Shown one piece after another: positions 1 to 6,806 of a DNA stretch of 19,073 bases (position 1 is its first letter; the number at the start of each line of letters is the position of its first letter). The DNA lies in NCBI GenBank assembly GCA_035649235.1, contig DASRJX010000200.1, forward strand, positions 1-19,073. The letters run 5' to 3'. Position numbers and translations under genes: made by a program. Source of the DNA: DASRJX01 sp035649235. GTDB taxonomy: Bacteria; Acidobacteriota; Polarisedimenticolia; Gp22-AA2. The notes below the pieces were generated by a model. The model ran no database searches. It was not told the origin of the DNA and was given only the letters and a program-made list of their open reading frames with translations.

Positions 1-201
1 CTGCGGACGGCGGCGGAGAAGGGGCATTACCTGCGGCCGCTTGCGAAGGCCTTCCTCGCGTTGGCCGCCGAGCGCGAGGGTCAGTTCGACCGCGCCCTGA
101 CGCTCTTCCAGGAGCTCGCCCGCGAGTTTCCGGCGAACCCGATCTTCGCTCGCGAGGCGGCGCTGGCACAGCAGAGGTTGGATTCAACGACCACCCCTTG
201 A
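1..201 (+). CDS. TPR-like protein, C-terminal fragment (5' end outside window)
   Basis: Frame 1 is open from the first base to a TGA at 199-201, giving 66 residues. It is rich in alanine, leucine, glutamate and arginine, with a helix-turn-helix spacing like a tetratricopeptide repeat: an Ala-Leu-Thr-Leu-Phe-Gln-Glu-Leu helix is followed by a Pro-Ala-Asn-Pro turn near residues 33-47. Such repeats are protein-protein interaction scaffolds. The rest of the protein is outside the window, so no specific role can be named. The short Asp-Ser-Thr-Thr-Thr-Pro tail is a normal end. It lies upstream of and on the same strand as the DUF2911/TPR gene, but a promoter-like sequence separates them, so they are probably independent transcripts. 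Confidence 0.6.
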   Translation: MRTAAEKGHYLRPLAKAFLALAAEREGQFDRALTLFQELAREFPANPIFAREAALAQQRLDSTTTP

Positions 202-221
202 GCCGCGCTCCGGCGCGCCAG

Positions 222-252
222 TTGACGCGACGGCCGCAGGCCGGTCTACAAT
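222..252 (+). promoter_or_regulatory. Sigma70-like promoter for the DUF2911 gene
   Basis: TTGACG (222-227) and TACAAT (247-252) resemble -35 and -10 boxes, with a spacer of 19 nt, slightly longer than the ideal 17. Transcription would begin near 259, leaving a leader of about 135 nt before the ATG at 395. The AT-rich -10 stands out in the GC-rich surroundings. No obvious operator is visible. Confidence 0.5.
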
Positions 253-394
253 CTGGCCGCATCACCAACGCGCAGGGAGGAGGGGGCCTCCGGCCGAGCG
301 AGCGGGGCCGGCGGGTACCCCATCTCGTGGCATCCGCCGTGGTCCGGCCTGCGAAGTCTGCGCGTCTGCCGCCGCACTTTCGACAGGAGTGTCC

Positions 395-1549
395 ATGATC
401 CGTCTCCGAAGCGCATTGTTCGGCCTCGCCGCCCTCGTCGTCCTCGCCCCGGCCGCTCCGGCCTCGGCCCAGAGCGTCACGCTCCCTCCGAGCGGCGACA
501 ACCAGAAATGCACCGTCATCCAGCACATCGGGCCAGCCACCGTCAGCGTCGACTACTCCAGCCCCGACGTCCACGCCCCGGACGGCAGCGACCGGAAAGG
601 GAAGATCTGGGGCACCCTCGTGAAGTACGGGTACGCCGAGGAGACCTTCGGCACCTGCGGCAAGAAGTGCCCCTGGCGCGGCGGCGCCAACGAAAACACC
701 GTCATCCGCTTCTCGCACCCCATGACGGTCGAGGGGAAGCCGATCGCCGCCGGGGCCTACGGCCTGCACTTCCTGGCGGGGGAGAACGAGTGGACGGTGA
801 TCTTCTCGAAGAACTCCACCTCGTGGGGGAGCTACTTCTACGACGAGAGCGACGACGCCCTGCGCGTGACGGTCAAGCCGGCGAAGTCCCCGTACCGCGA
901 GTGGCTCACCTACGAGTTCATCGACCGGGAGCCGGACAAGGCGGTGCTGGCCCTCGCCTGGGAGGAGCTGCAGGTCCCGATCGCCATCGCCGTCCCGGAT
1001 ATCGCAGAGCTGTACTACCAGACGCTCAGGAACGAATTGAAGGATTCGCCCGGGTTCGACTACCACGGCTGGCAGCAGGCGGCCGACTACCTCGTAGAGC
1101 ACAAGGCCCACCTCGACGTGGCCGAGAAGTGGGCGAAGACCGCCGTCGACGGTCCGTTCGTCGGCGAGGAGAACTTCGCCACTCTGAAGAGCCTCGCCGA
1201 GGCCCAGAAGGCCAACGGCAAGGCGGCGGAGGGGAAGGCGACGATGGAGAAGGCGCTGACCCACCCGGCCACCGGGCCGTTCGACATCTACCAGTACGCC
1301 CGGCCGATGATCCGCGAAGGGCACCCCGACGAGGCCCTCAAGGTCTTTCAGACGGCCGCCAAGCGGATGCCGGGGAAGTGGCCGCTCGATCTCGGCATCG
1401 CCCGGGCCTATTCGGCGATGGGGGACTACAAGACGGCGCTCAAGTACGCACGCACGTCCCTCCCCCTCGCCCCCGACCAACCGAACAAGGACAACGTGAC
1501 GAGAATGATCGCCAAGCTGGAGAAGGGCGAGGACATGAACAAGCAGTAG
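395..1549 (+). CDS. Secreted DUF2911 protein with C-terminal TPR region
   Basis: The ATG at 395 has an AGGAG ribosome site at 385-389 (5-nt spacing). An in-frame GTG at 389 overlaps that site and is a poor start. The 384-residue product begins with a classical signal peptide (Arg at 3 and 5, a Leu/Ala/Val core, and Ala-Ser-Ala-Gln near 23-26). Residues about 37-195 match DUF2911 as I know it: a beta-rich domain with Gly-Lys-Ile-Trp-Gly near 69-73, an Asn-Glu-Asn-Thr motif near 99-102, and a Trp-Gly-Ser-Tyr-Phe-Tyr-Asp segment near 144-150. The biochemical role of DUF2911 is not established. Residues about 225-375 are alpha-helical with TPR-like repeats. A protein-binding role in the periplasm is inference. 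Cys39, Cys88 and Cys92 could form a disulfide or bind metal. The gene appears monocistronic, with its own promoter and a strong hairpin right after the stop. Confidence 0.85.
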   Translation: MIRLRSALFGLAALVVLAPAAPASAQSVTLPPSGDNQKCTVIQHIGPATVSVDYSSPDVHAPDGSDRKGKIWGTLVKYGYAEETFGTCGKKCPWRGGANENTVIRFSHPMTVEGKPIAAGAYGLHFLAGENEWTVIFSKNSTSWGSYFYDESDDALRVTVKPAKSPYREWLTYEFIDREPDKAVLALAWEELQVPIAIAVPDIAELYYQTLRNELKDSPGFDYHGWQQAADYLVEHKAHLDVAEKWAKTAVDGPFVGEENFATLKSLAEAQKANGKAAEGKATMEKALTHPATGPFDIYQYARPMIREGHPDEALKVFQTAAKRMPGKWPLDLGIARAYSAMGDYKTALKYARTSLPLAPDQPNKDNVTRMIAKLEKGEDMNKQ

Positions 1550-1558
1550 GGACGGATC

Positions 1559-1589
1559 GGACCGGGGGCCCTCCTGAGGCCCCCGGTCC
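1559..1589 (+). terminator. GC-rich hairpin terminator after the DUF2911 gene
   Basis: A perfect 12-bp stem (1559-1570 paired with 1578-1589) closes a 7-nt loop, starting 9 nt after the stop codon. A weak run of three T follows, so this is a GC-rich intrinsic-like terminator. It lies between two convergent genes and could also limit readthrough from the amidohydrolase side. Confidence 0.6.
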
Positions 1590-1638
1590 AGCGTTTCCCC
1601 TCCGCTCGAAATGCGATCCAGGAAAGGCGCTGGACCGC

Positions 1639-3507
1639 TCAGTCCCCGTCGGTGATGTCCACGACCCCCCCGGTGTACGGATCGATGGCTGTGCAGAAAG
1701 GCCCGGGATCCAGTGGACACTTGTCACAGGCGTCCCCGCGCCCATCCCCGTCGGTATCCGGTTGGACCCCGCCATCCATCGGCCGGACGGGATTGAAGAC
1801 TTTCCTGCAATTGTCCTGAGCATCGAGGACACCGTCGCCATCGAAGTCAGTCTTCGTGCGCGCGCCGCCGTATTCTCCGGGACGCCGCGCCGGAGTGCAG
1901 GTGGGTTCGCCGGTCGGCGTGCCGCACGAGAACAGCTCGTACGAGCCGCCGTTCGCCGCCTGCAGACTCGAAAGGGTCAGAGCGTTCCCCAGTTCTGGGA
2001 TCGGAAGCCACCACGTCTCGCGCAGGGGACAGATCCGCTTCGAGGATCCGCACACGTTGATCGGCTCGCAGAGGGGCGCCGTCACGCCGTAGGTCGGCGC
2101 AACGATGTCATGGAGCGTCGGCGGCAGGGAACGCAGGATGCCGGCATCGCCGAACTCCGCGATGCTTCCGATGTAGAACGGTCCATTGACGAAAGGGAAA
2201 GGCAGCGAGGATCGTCGCAGGACGAGCAGCGTCGTCCTTGCGGTCGCCTCGAGAACTGCCCGGTAGGGGCTCGCGGATGCGCTCCCGTCGTAGACGGCGA
2301 TGTCGCCGAAGAGACCCTGCCTCAACGAACCGATTCTGTCGTCGACCTTCAAGGCGATGGCGGGATTATAGGTGGCCATGAGCCACAGCTCCCGATCCGA
2401 GAAGGCCTGATCGAGGTACGTGGCGTTGAAATCGGCCGCGCAGCGCAATTCGCGCGGCACGGTCGAGGAGCCCGAGGGCGTCCAGTCGGTCCCGATCGTC
2501 ATCAGGACCCCCTGGTTCTTCAGCATCCGTACCGGCGCGGTGTTCCCGTAGAGCGACAGGTTCGACCTCGGGGACCAGACCAGCGAAGCACGATCATTGG
2601 CCGCGGTCCTACCGTCGTGCGCGTCCAGTGCGATGCCGTGGATCATGACGAGCCTGTCGTTCGTGATGTCGAGTCCGTGTCGATCCTGCGAGCTCAGGCA
2701 GTCGAACTCGTTCGCGGCCGCGGGATTGATTCCCTCCGCGATGTGGGGGAGATAGACGTCGGAGGAGGACGCGGAGGCTGCGAGGTCGGGGTAGAGAGGG
2801 TAGAGCGAGCAGTCCCCGGCGTTCTCCGTGAAGTCCTGGCCATGTTCGAGAGGGAAGGTGTCAGAGGAGATGAGCCTCGTCTGCTCGCCGGCGAGGGTGT
2901 TCCAGAGCAGGTCGTCGTAGGCCGGGAACCCTTCATGACGATCCAGGTTCCTGACGAAGCCGATGACACCCGAGGAGCCGGTGATGGACGTGGTTCCGGT
3001 GATGAGCTGCCGCAACTCCGACCAGGTGATCCTGGACTGTGAACCAGTCTCCGGGACGCCGGAGGTCGGGCGCCAGTCGTTACGATGGTCGTAGCGCACG
3101 TCCGTCGCGGGGAACGGCGCGTTGTGGTCGAACGACAGGTGATCGTGCGTGTTGATGAGCCCCGGAGAGATCACCCCGTGTGCGCAGTCGATCTTCGTGG
3201 CCGACGCCGCCATGGAGAGCAGTGATGACGGGCGCGCCGCGCTGCACCCGACGTACTGAATCAGCCCCGAGGGATCGACAAGAACCTCTCCGCCCGTGAA
3301 GAGGGTGTCGACAGTCAGGACGATGCCCTTGAGCCGGAGGGCGCCGTCGCCGCGGGTGACGGTGCACGCGCTCGCGGCGGGCGCCGGGATCGATTCGCAG
3401 AAGACGGCCCTGGACTGGCTGGTGCCCTGATCGCTCGAGGCACTCACAGGAACAAGACAAAGAGCGCATGACGCGATGACGGCTGGAAGGACCCGCGTGT
3501 TTCTCAT
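1639..3507 (-). CDS. Secreted metal-dependent amidohydrolase with thrombospondin type-3 calcium-binding tail
   Basis: The start is the ATG at 3507, with GGAGG (3513-3517) 5 nt upstream; the frame stays open further upstream but lacks a ribosome site. The product has 622 residues. Residues 1-25 are a signal peptide. Metal-ligand motifs of the ATZ/TRZ and cytosine-deaminase type of amidohydrolases are in order: His-Asp-His at 121-123 after Ser-Pro-Gly-Leu-Ile-Asn, His-Ile-Ala-Glu at 255-258, His290, and Gly-Thr-Asp at 339-341. These enzymes hydrolyse C-N or C-Cl bonds in cyclic or amide substrates; the substrate here is unknown. Residues about 480-545 are cysteine-rich. Residues about 554-605 hold two Asp-rich repeats of the Asp-x-Asp-Gly-Asp-Gly type with paired cysteines, as in thrombospondin type-3 repeats, which bind calcium outside the cell. 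The fusion suggests an exported, calcium-stabilised enzyme. Confidence 0.85.
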   Translation of the reverse strand: MRNTRVLPAVIASCALCLVPVSASSDQGTSQSRAVFCESIPAPAASACTVTRGDGALRLKGIVLTVDTLFTGGEVLVDPSGLIQYVGCSAARPSSLLSMAASATKIDCAHGVISPGLINTHDHLSFDHNAPFPATDVRYDHRNDWRPTSGVPETGSQSRITWSELRQLITGTTSITGSSGVIGFVRNLDRHEGFPAYDDLLWNTLAGEQTRLISSDTFPLEHGQDFTENAGDCSLYPLYPDLAASASSSDVYLPHIAEGINPAAANEFDCLSSQDRHGLDITNDRLVMIHGIALDAHDGRTAANDRASLVWSPRSNLSLYGNTAPVRMLKNQGVLMTIGTDWTPSGSSTVPRELRCAADFNATYLDQAFSDRELWLMATYNPAIALKVDDRIGSLRQGLFGDIAVYDGSASASPYRAVLEATARTTLLVLRRSSLPFPFVNGPFYIGSIAEFGDAGILRSLPPTLHDIVAPTYGVTAPLCEPINVCGSSKRICPLRETWWLPIPELGNALTLSSLQAANGGSYELFSCGTPTGEPTCTPARRPGEYGGARTKTDFDGDGVLDAQDNCRKVFNPVRPMDGGVQPDTDGDGRGDACDKCPLDPGPFCTAIDPYTGGVVDITDGD

Positions 3508-3541
3508 GAGGACCTCCGATTGATGAAGAATGACACGTCCG

Positions 3542-3811
3542 TCAGTCCGGCCAGCAGAAGATGCAGCAGATGGGGGCGCAATCGTCGTAGCAGGTGTTGC
3601 AATCCTCGGCGCCTTCACAGACACCGTCACCGCACACTCTTCCCTTTGTTTGGGCCAAAGGTTTTGCCGGCGCCTCTGGACTCTTGTAGTATTCGCTCAA
3701 GCACTTCGCATCACATGCCAAGGTCGATTCAGGGCGGTTTTGGTTCGGGAGGATTCCAAGGCGCAGGCGAGGGACGACGGGCGGATGCGGGGGCGTGGGA
3801 GAGGGAGCCAC
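3542..3811 (-). CDS. Possible small cysteine-rich secreted protein or gene remnant
   Basis: The minus-strand frame ending at TGA 3542-3544 encodes a C-terminal segment with about ten cysteines, including a Cys-Gly-Asp-Gly-Val-Cys-Glu-Gly-Ala-Glu-Asp-Cys pattern. This resembles short cysteine-rich modules that recur in secreted proteins of myxobacteria and eukaryotes. No convincing start exists. A GTG at 3811 would give 89 residues but lacks a good ribosome site and overlaps the start of the divergent sigma gene. There is no signal peptide. It ends 34 nt before the amidohydrolase start, on the same strand, so it could be a short upstream gene of that operon or the surviving 3' end of a lost gene. 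The G+C content looks lower than in its neighbours. Confidence 0.3.
   Translation of the reverse strand: MAPSPTPPHPPVVPRLRLGILPNQNRPESTLACDAKCLSEYYKSPEAPAKPLAQTKGRVCGDGVCEGAEDCNTCYDDCAPICCIFCWPD
3664..3692 (+). promoter_or_regulatory. Candidate promoter of the sigma/anti-sigma operon
   Basis: TTGCCG (3664-3669), a 17-nt spacer and TAGTAT (3687-3692) form a sigma70-like promoter, with a leader of about 95 nt before the GTG at 3795. It overlaps the doubtful cysteine-rich frame on the other strand. An autoregulated ECF promoter could also be present but cannot be recognised without a consensus. Confidence 0.35.
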
Positions 3812-4436
3812 GAGCTTCTTGCGGACGCGAAGGGGACAAGCAGGCGGAACGAGGGTCTTAGGGACTCCAGACGCCGTTTCCAGGTTCCAGAACGGAGACC
3901 CGGAGACCGTCGAAGCCGTCAGGCACCTGATTCGGGACGTCCTGCGAGCCCATTCGACCGAACTGAAACCGTACTGGGACGACCTTGTCCTGGAAGTGTG
4001 CGCACAGGCTTGGCAGCGTGCCAGGCGGGAGGGTGAGGGCATCCAGAACCTGGAAGGCCTGGTCGCGCGGATGGCTCATGCCAGAGTCATCGACCTGCAC
4101 CGCTACCGCTCCCGATGGCGGCTGGAGGGCGGCTCCGATGCGCGCCTGGCGTCCATCCCCGACCCGGACCTCGGTCCTTATGAGAACCTGAACCGGGAGG
4201 AGTCGGCCCGCCTCGTGGGCGCCATGATCGCGGCGGTCGACGACCGGACCAGGACGATCTGGCGGATGCTGTACTACGAGGGGTTGAAGTATCGAGAGGC
4301 CGCGCTCCGGCTGGGCGTGCCGGAAGGAACCTTGAAGCGCCTGGTTCACGAAAGCCTCCGCGCAGCCTCCAAGCGGTTCGCCGGAATAGGGTCGATCGCG
4401 GCGGACGAGCGTGGCCGGCAGGCCGGCGGGAAATGA
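3795..4436 (+). CDS. ECF-type RNA polymerase sigma factor
   Basis: The 213-residue product has the two-domain layout of extracytoplasmic-function sigma factors. Region 2 lies near residues 33-105, with a Trp-Asp-Asp-Leu-Val-Leu-Glu-Val helix and a Val-Ile-Asp-Leu-His-Arg-Tyr-Arg segment like the -10 recognition helix. Region 4 lies near 135-200, with Tyr-Arg-Glu-Ala-Ala-Leu-Arg-Leu-Gly-Val-Pro-Glu-Gly-Thr-Leu-Lys as its helix-turn-helix, which normally contacts the -35 box. It directs RNA polymerase to a small regulon. The start is uncertain: the GTG at 3795 follows a G-rich stretch, and a TTG at 3819 is an alternative. The stop overlaps the start of the next gene (ATGA), the translationally coupled arrangement typical of sigma/anti-sigma pairs. 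Its stimulus is unknown. Confidence 0.8.
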   Translation: MGEGATSFLRTRRGQAGGTRVLGTPDAVSRFQNGDPETVEAVRHLIRDVLRAHSTELKPYWDDLVLEVCAQAWQRARREGEGIQNLEGLVARMAHARVIDLHRYRSRWRLEGGSDARLASIPDPDLGPYENLNREESARLVGAMIAAVDDRTRTIWRMLYYEGLKYREAALRLGVPEGTLKRLVHESLRAASKRFAGIGSIAADERGRQAGGK

Positions 4437-5410
4437 CGATGACTTGCGACGACGTCCTCGAGGTTGCATCGTCCGGCGAGAAGGGCTTCGACGGGCGGCC
4501 GGACCTCCTCGAGCACCTCAGCGGGTGCGCACGGTGCCGGGACGAAGCGCCGGCGATCCTTGCCACCGCTCGAGCCATTCGCGGCCTCTCGACCTCAGCC
4601 TTCACGGGCCATCCTTCCTCGGATCGGATCGTGGCGATCGCCATGGGCCCCGGAGCCCCTGGGCTCGAAGTCGAACGCGGTGTGGCGGAGCATGTGGAAG
4701 GATGCGCGACCTGCACCGCCGAAGTGCGGGAGGTGCGCCGGGCCGAGCAGAAGAGGCTTAGCCCGAGCCGGTCCCCGCGCCCCGATCTGGGAGCGCTCGT
4801 GGGATCTCCAGGAAGGGCGCTGGCGCACCTGACGCGTCGACCGTTTCCGGCCGGAGTCGCCCTGGTCACCAGCCTTGGCGTGCTGATTCTCGCCTACCCG
4901 GCCTTCCTGGGGCTTCGCGTGCTGCCGCGCGTCGAGGGGAAGATGGGGGACCTCGAGCTGCGAACGCGACAGCTCGAGGCAGAGTCTCGCGATCTGACCG
5001 CCTCCCTCGCGCAGGCGAACGAGGCACTGACCCGGCTCGGTCGATGGTCTGGGCCGCTGCGGCTTTTCACGTTGACCAGCCCCGTCCGCGGGCAGTCCGA
5101 GGAGCAGTCCATCAGCGTCGACCCTGCGGCGCCGCATGTCCTGGTGAGCCTGCGGCCGATCCTGACGGGGCCCTTGTCCGAGCCGGACGTCTACAGGTTC
5201 CTGATCCTGGACACCACTGGCCGGGAGGCCTGGGCGTCGGAGCTGACCGCCGGGGAGATGCGCCGGGAGATGAAGGCTTCGGGCGCGCTTGTCTTCCCCA
5301 TCGCTTCCATGCTGCTGCCGCCGGGCAGGTATGAGCTTCGTGTGTTGCCGAAGGGAAGGCCGCGGGAGCCGATCCTCCAAATCCCCTTCGAGGTAGCACC
5401 GACTGGATAG
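4433..5410 (+). CDS. Membrane anti-sigma-like protein with two zinc-finger motifs
   Basis: This 325-residue product overlaps the sigma gene by 4 nt (ATGA), so it is probably translated by coupling. Two copies of the His-x3-Cys-x2-Cys signature of zinc-binding anti-sigma domains are visible: His28/Cys32/Cys35, with Cys5 upstream, and His87/Cys91/Cys94, with His60 upstream. One hydrophobic segment at about 140-160 would cross the inner membrane, followed by a heptad-like coiled coil (about 167-200) and a beta-rich periplasmic domain (about 210-325). The known model is that the zinc-finger domain holds the partner sigma factor at the membrane until a signal acts on the outer domain. Two zinc-finger copies are more than a typical anti-sigma needs. 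The gene ends 1 nt before the stop of the convergent glycosyltransferase. The family assignment is fairly secure; the signal is unknown. Confidence 0.75.
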   Translation: MTMTCDDVLEVASSGEKGFDGRPDLLEHLSGCARCRDEAPAILATARAIRGLSTSAFTGHPSSDRIVAIAMGPGAPGLEVERGVAEHVEGCATCTAEVREVRRAEQKRLSPSRSPRPDLGALVGSPGRALAHLTRRPFPAGVALVTSLGVLILAYPAFLGLRVLPRVEGKMGDLELRTRQLEAESRDLTASLAQANEALTRLGRWSGPLRLFTLTSPVRGQSEEQSISVDPAAPHVLVSLRPILTGPLSEPDVYRFLILDTTGREAWASELTAGEMRREMKASGALVFPIASMLLPPGRYELRVLPKGRPREPILQIPFEVAPTG

Positions 5411-5411
5411 A

Positions 5412-6767
5412 TCAGGCGGGATTACCTCCAGTCCGACGGTCGCCGAAGACCGCGACCGAGAACATCACGCACAGAAGGGGCATCACGGGAACGCGGTATC
5501 TCTCGGCCGTCCAGATGACGGTCGAGGACATGATCATGTGGAAGAACGTCGCGGCGACGAGCAGGACCAGGAGCCATCGCCGGTCCGCGTGCCATGTTCT
5601 GGCCCGCATCGCCAGGACGGGAACGGCCAGGACTCCGCCCAGGGAGACGACCATGCCGAGGACGAGAAGAAGGCCGAGAGTGCCGAGCTGGCGGAGCCAC
5701 ACGAGCCGCCCCCGGATGCTTCCTCCTTCGTAGGCCGGCGCCGGAGACATCAGGATCAGCGGCAGCCTGCTGTCCGGCACGCCGAGGAGCAGGGCGGTGC
5801 TCGTGGCCAGCATCCGGAACGTCACGACGGGATGGCTGGTCACCGTCTTCAGGAAATAGCGGCTGCGGGCCCGAGCGACCTCGGCGAATGAGTAGCCGTG
5901 CTCGATTTGAAAACCCTCTTCCCAGGGCTCCTTCTCGGAAGAGACCTGTGGCTTCCATCCGACCTCCTTCTCCACATGGTGGGCGAACCGGGCCAATTCG
6001 TACTCCCCGACGCGCGCCAGACCCGGCACCCCAAGAACCGCGTAGTTCCGGGCTGTCCACGCCACCGGGGCAACCAGCGCCACCGCCAGGAAGATCAGGG
6101 CCGCGCGGAATCTTGGACGGCCACCCGCGCTGGACAGGGCGATCACCAGGGCTAGGAAGAAGGGCAGGTAGATCGCGACCGGCCGGATCAACGGGAGCAG
6201 GCCGACATAGGCAGCCAGAAGCAGCAGCGAGATGGTATGGGCACGCTTCCACCACAGGCTCCAGAGCAGGATCATCCCCAGGAGGGCTGCGGTGAAGAAC
6301 GTTTCACTCATGATCAGATTGGAATAGGCGACGCTGGATGGCTCGATGGCCATCAGGACCCCCGCGGCGATGGCCGCCCGCGCGCCGCCGAGCCATCCTG
6401 CGACCAGGGACGCCACTCCCACGACCAGCGAGCTGATGACGATCTGCGCCACGACCGCGCCGGTCAGGCTGGTCGGTGAGGCCAGGCCGGTGGCGAAAAC
6501 CACCGCCAGGAAGCTCGCGTAGCCGGGCGGCCACCAGCAGAGGGCGCGTCCGAGCTCGTCTTCGAAACCGTTGCCCTTGCTGAGGCTGTCGCCGGCCGCG
6601 ATGTACTCCCACGAGTCCTGCTGCAGGATGACCGGCTCTTCACGATGGATATTCACCGCGAAGACCAGGACACGCACCAGGAGCCCTAACGCACACACGA
6701 GCCAGAATGCCTTCCAGCTGAAGGAACTCTGGATTGCGGCATTGGGAGCGGGGCCCTGCGAGAGCAT
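5412..6767 (-). CDS. GT39/ArnT-like integral membrane glycosyltransferase
   Basis: The chosen start is the ATG at 6767, preceded by GAGG; an in-frame TTG at 6803 would add 12 residues. The 451-residue protein has about ten hydrophobic segments. Features typical of lipid-linked-sugar glycosyltransferases (PMT/ArnT-like) are present: Asp51 in Gln-Gln-Asp-Ser-Trp-Glu-Tyr just after the first membrane segment (the usual catalytic or metal aspartate), a Trp-Trp-Pro-Pro-Gly-Tyr loop near 78-83, a Met-Ser-Glu-Thr-Phe-Phe motif, and a C-terminal Glu-Arg-Tyr-Arg-Val-Pro-Val. Such enzymes use polyprenyl-phosphate sugars to decorate lipids or proteins on the outer face of the membrane. Donor and acceptor are unknown. 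It lies 39 nt downstream of the protease gene on the same strand, so the two may be co-transcribed. Confidence 0.8.
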   Translation of the reverse strand: MLSQGPAPNAAIQSSFSWKAFWLVCALGLLVRVLVFAVNIHREEPVILQQDSWEYIAAGDSLSKGNGFEDELGRALCWWPPGYASFLAVVFATGLASPTSLTGAVVAQIVISSLVVGVASLVAGWLGGARAAIAAGVLMAIEPSSVAYSNLIMSETFFTAALLGMILLWSLWWKRAHTISLLLLAAYVGLLPLIRPVAIYLPFFLALVIALSSAGGRPRFRAALIFLAVALVAPVAWTARNYAVLGVPGLARVGEYELARFAHHVEKEVGWKPQVSSEKEPWEEGFQIEHGYSFAEVARARSRYFLKTVTSHPVVTFRMLATSTALLLGVPDSRLPLILMSPAPAYEGGSIRGRLVWLRQLGTLGLLLVLGMVVSLGGVLAVPVLAMRARTWHADRRWLLVLLVAATFFHMIMSSTVIWTAERYRVPVMPLLCVMFSVAVFGDRRTGGNPA

Positions 6768-6806
6768 CAAGGCCTCAAGCCTGACTCGCAGGGTCCGGCA
6801 CAATCC

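Noticed and set aside
508..3042. Very long plus-strand open frame (844 codons) over the DUF2911 and amidohydrolase genes
   Set aside because: It is arginine/glycine-rich, lacks any family motif, and is antisense or out of frame to two well-supported genes. Long frames like this are expected by chance in GC-rich DNA.
3812..4042. Extension of the cysteine-rich frame upstream to 4042
   Set aside because: It would run antisense through the region-2 coding part of the sigma factor and shows no signal peptide or motif.
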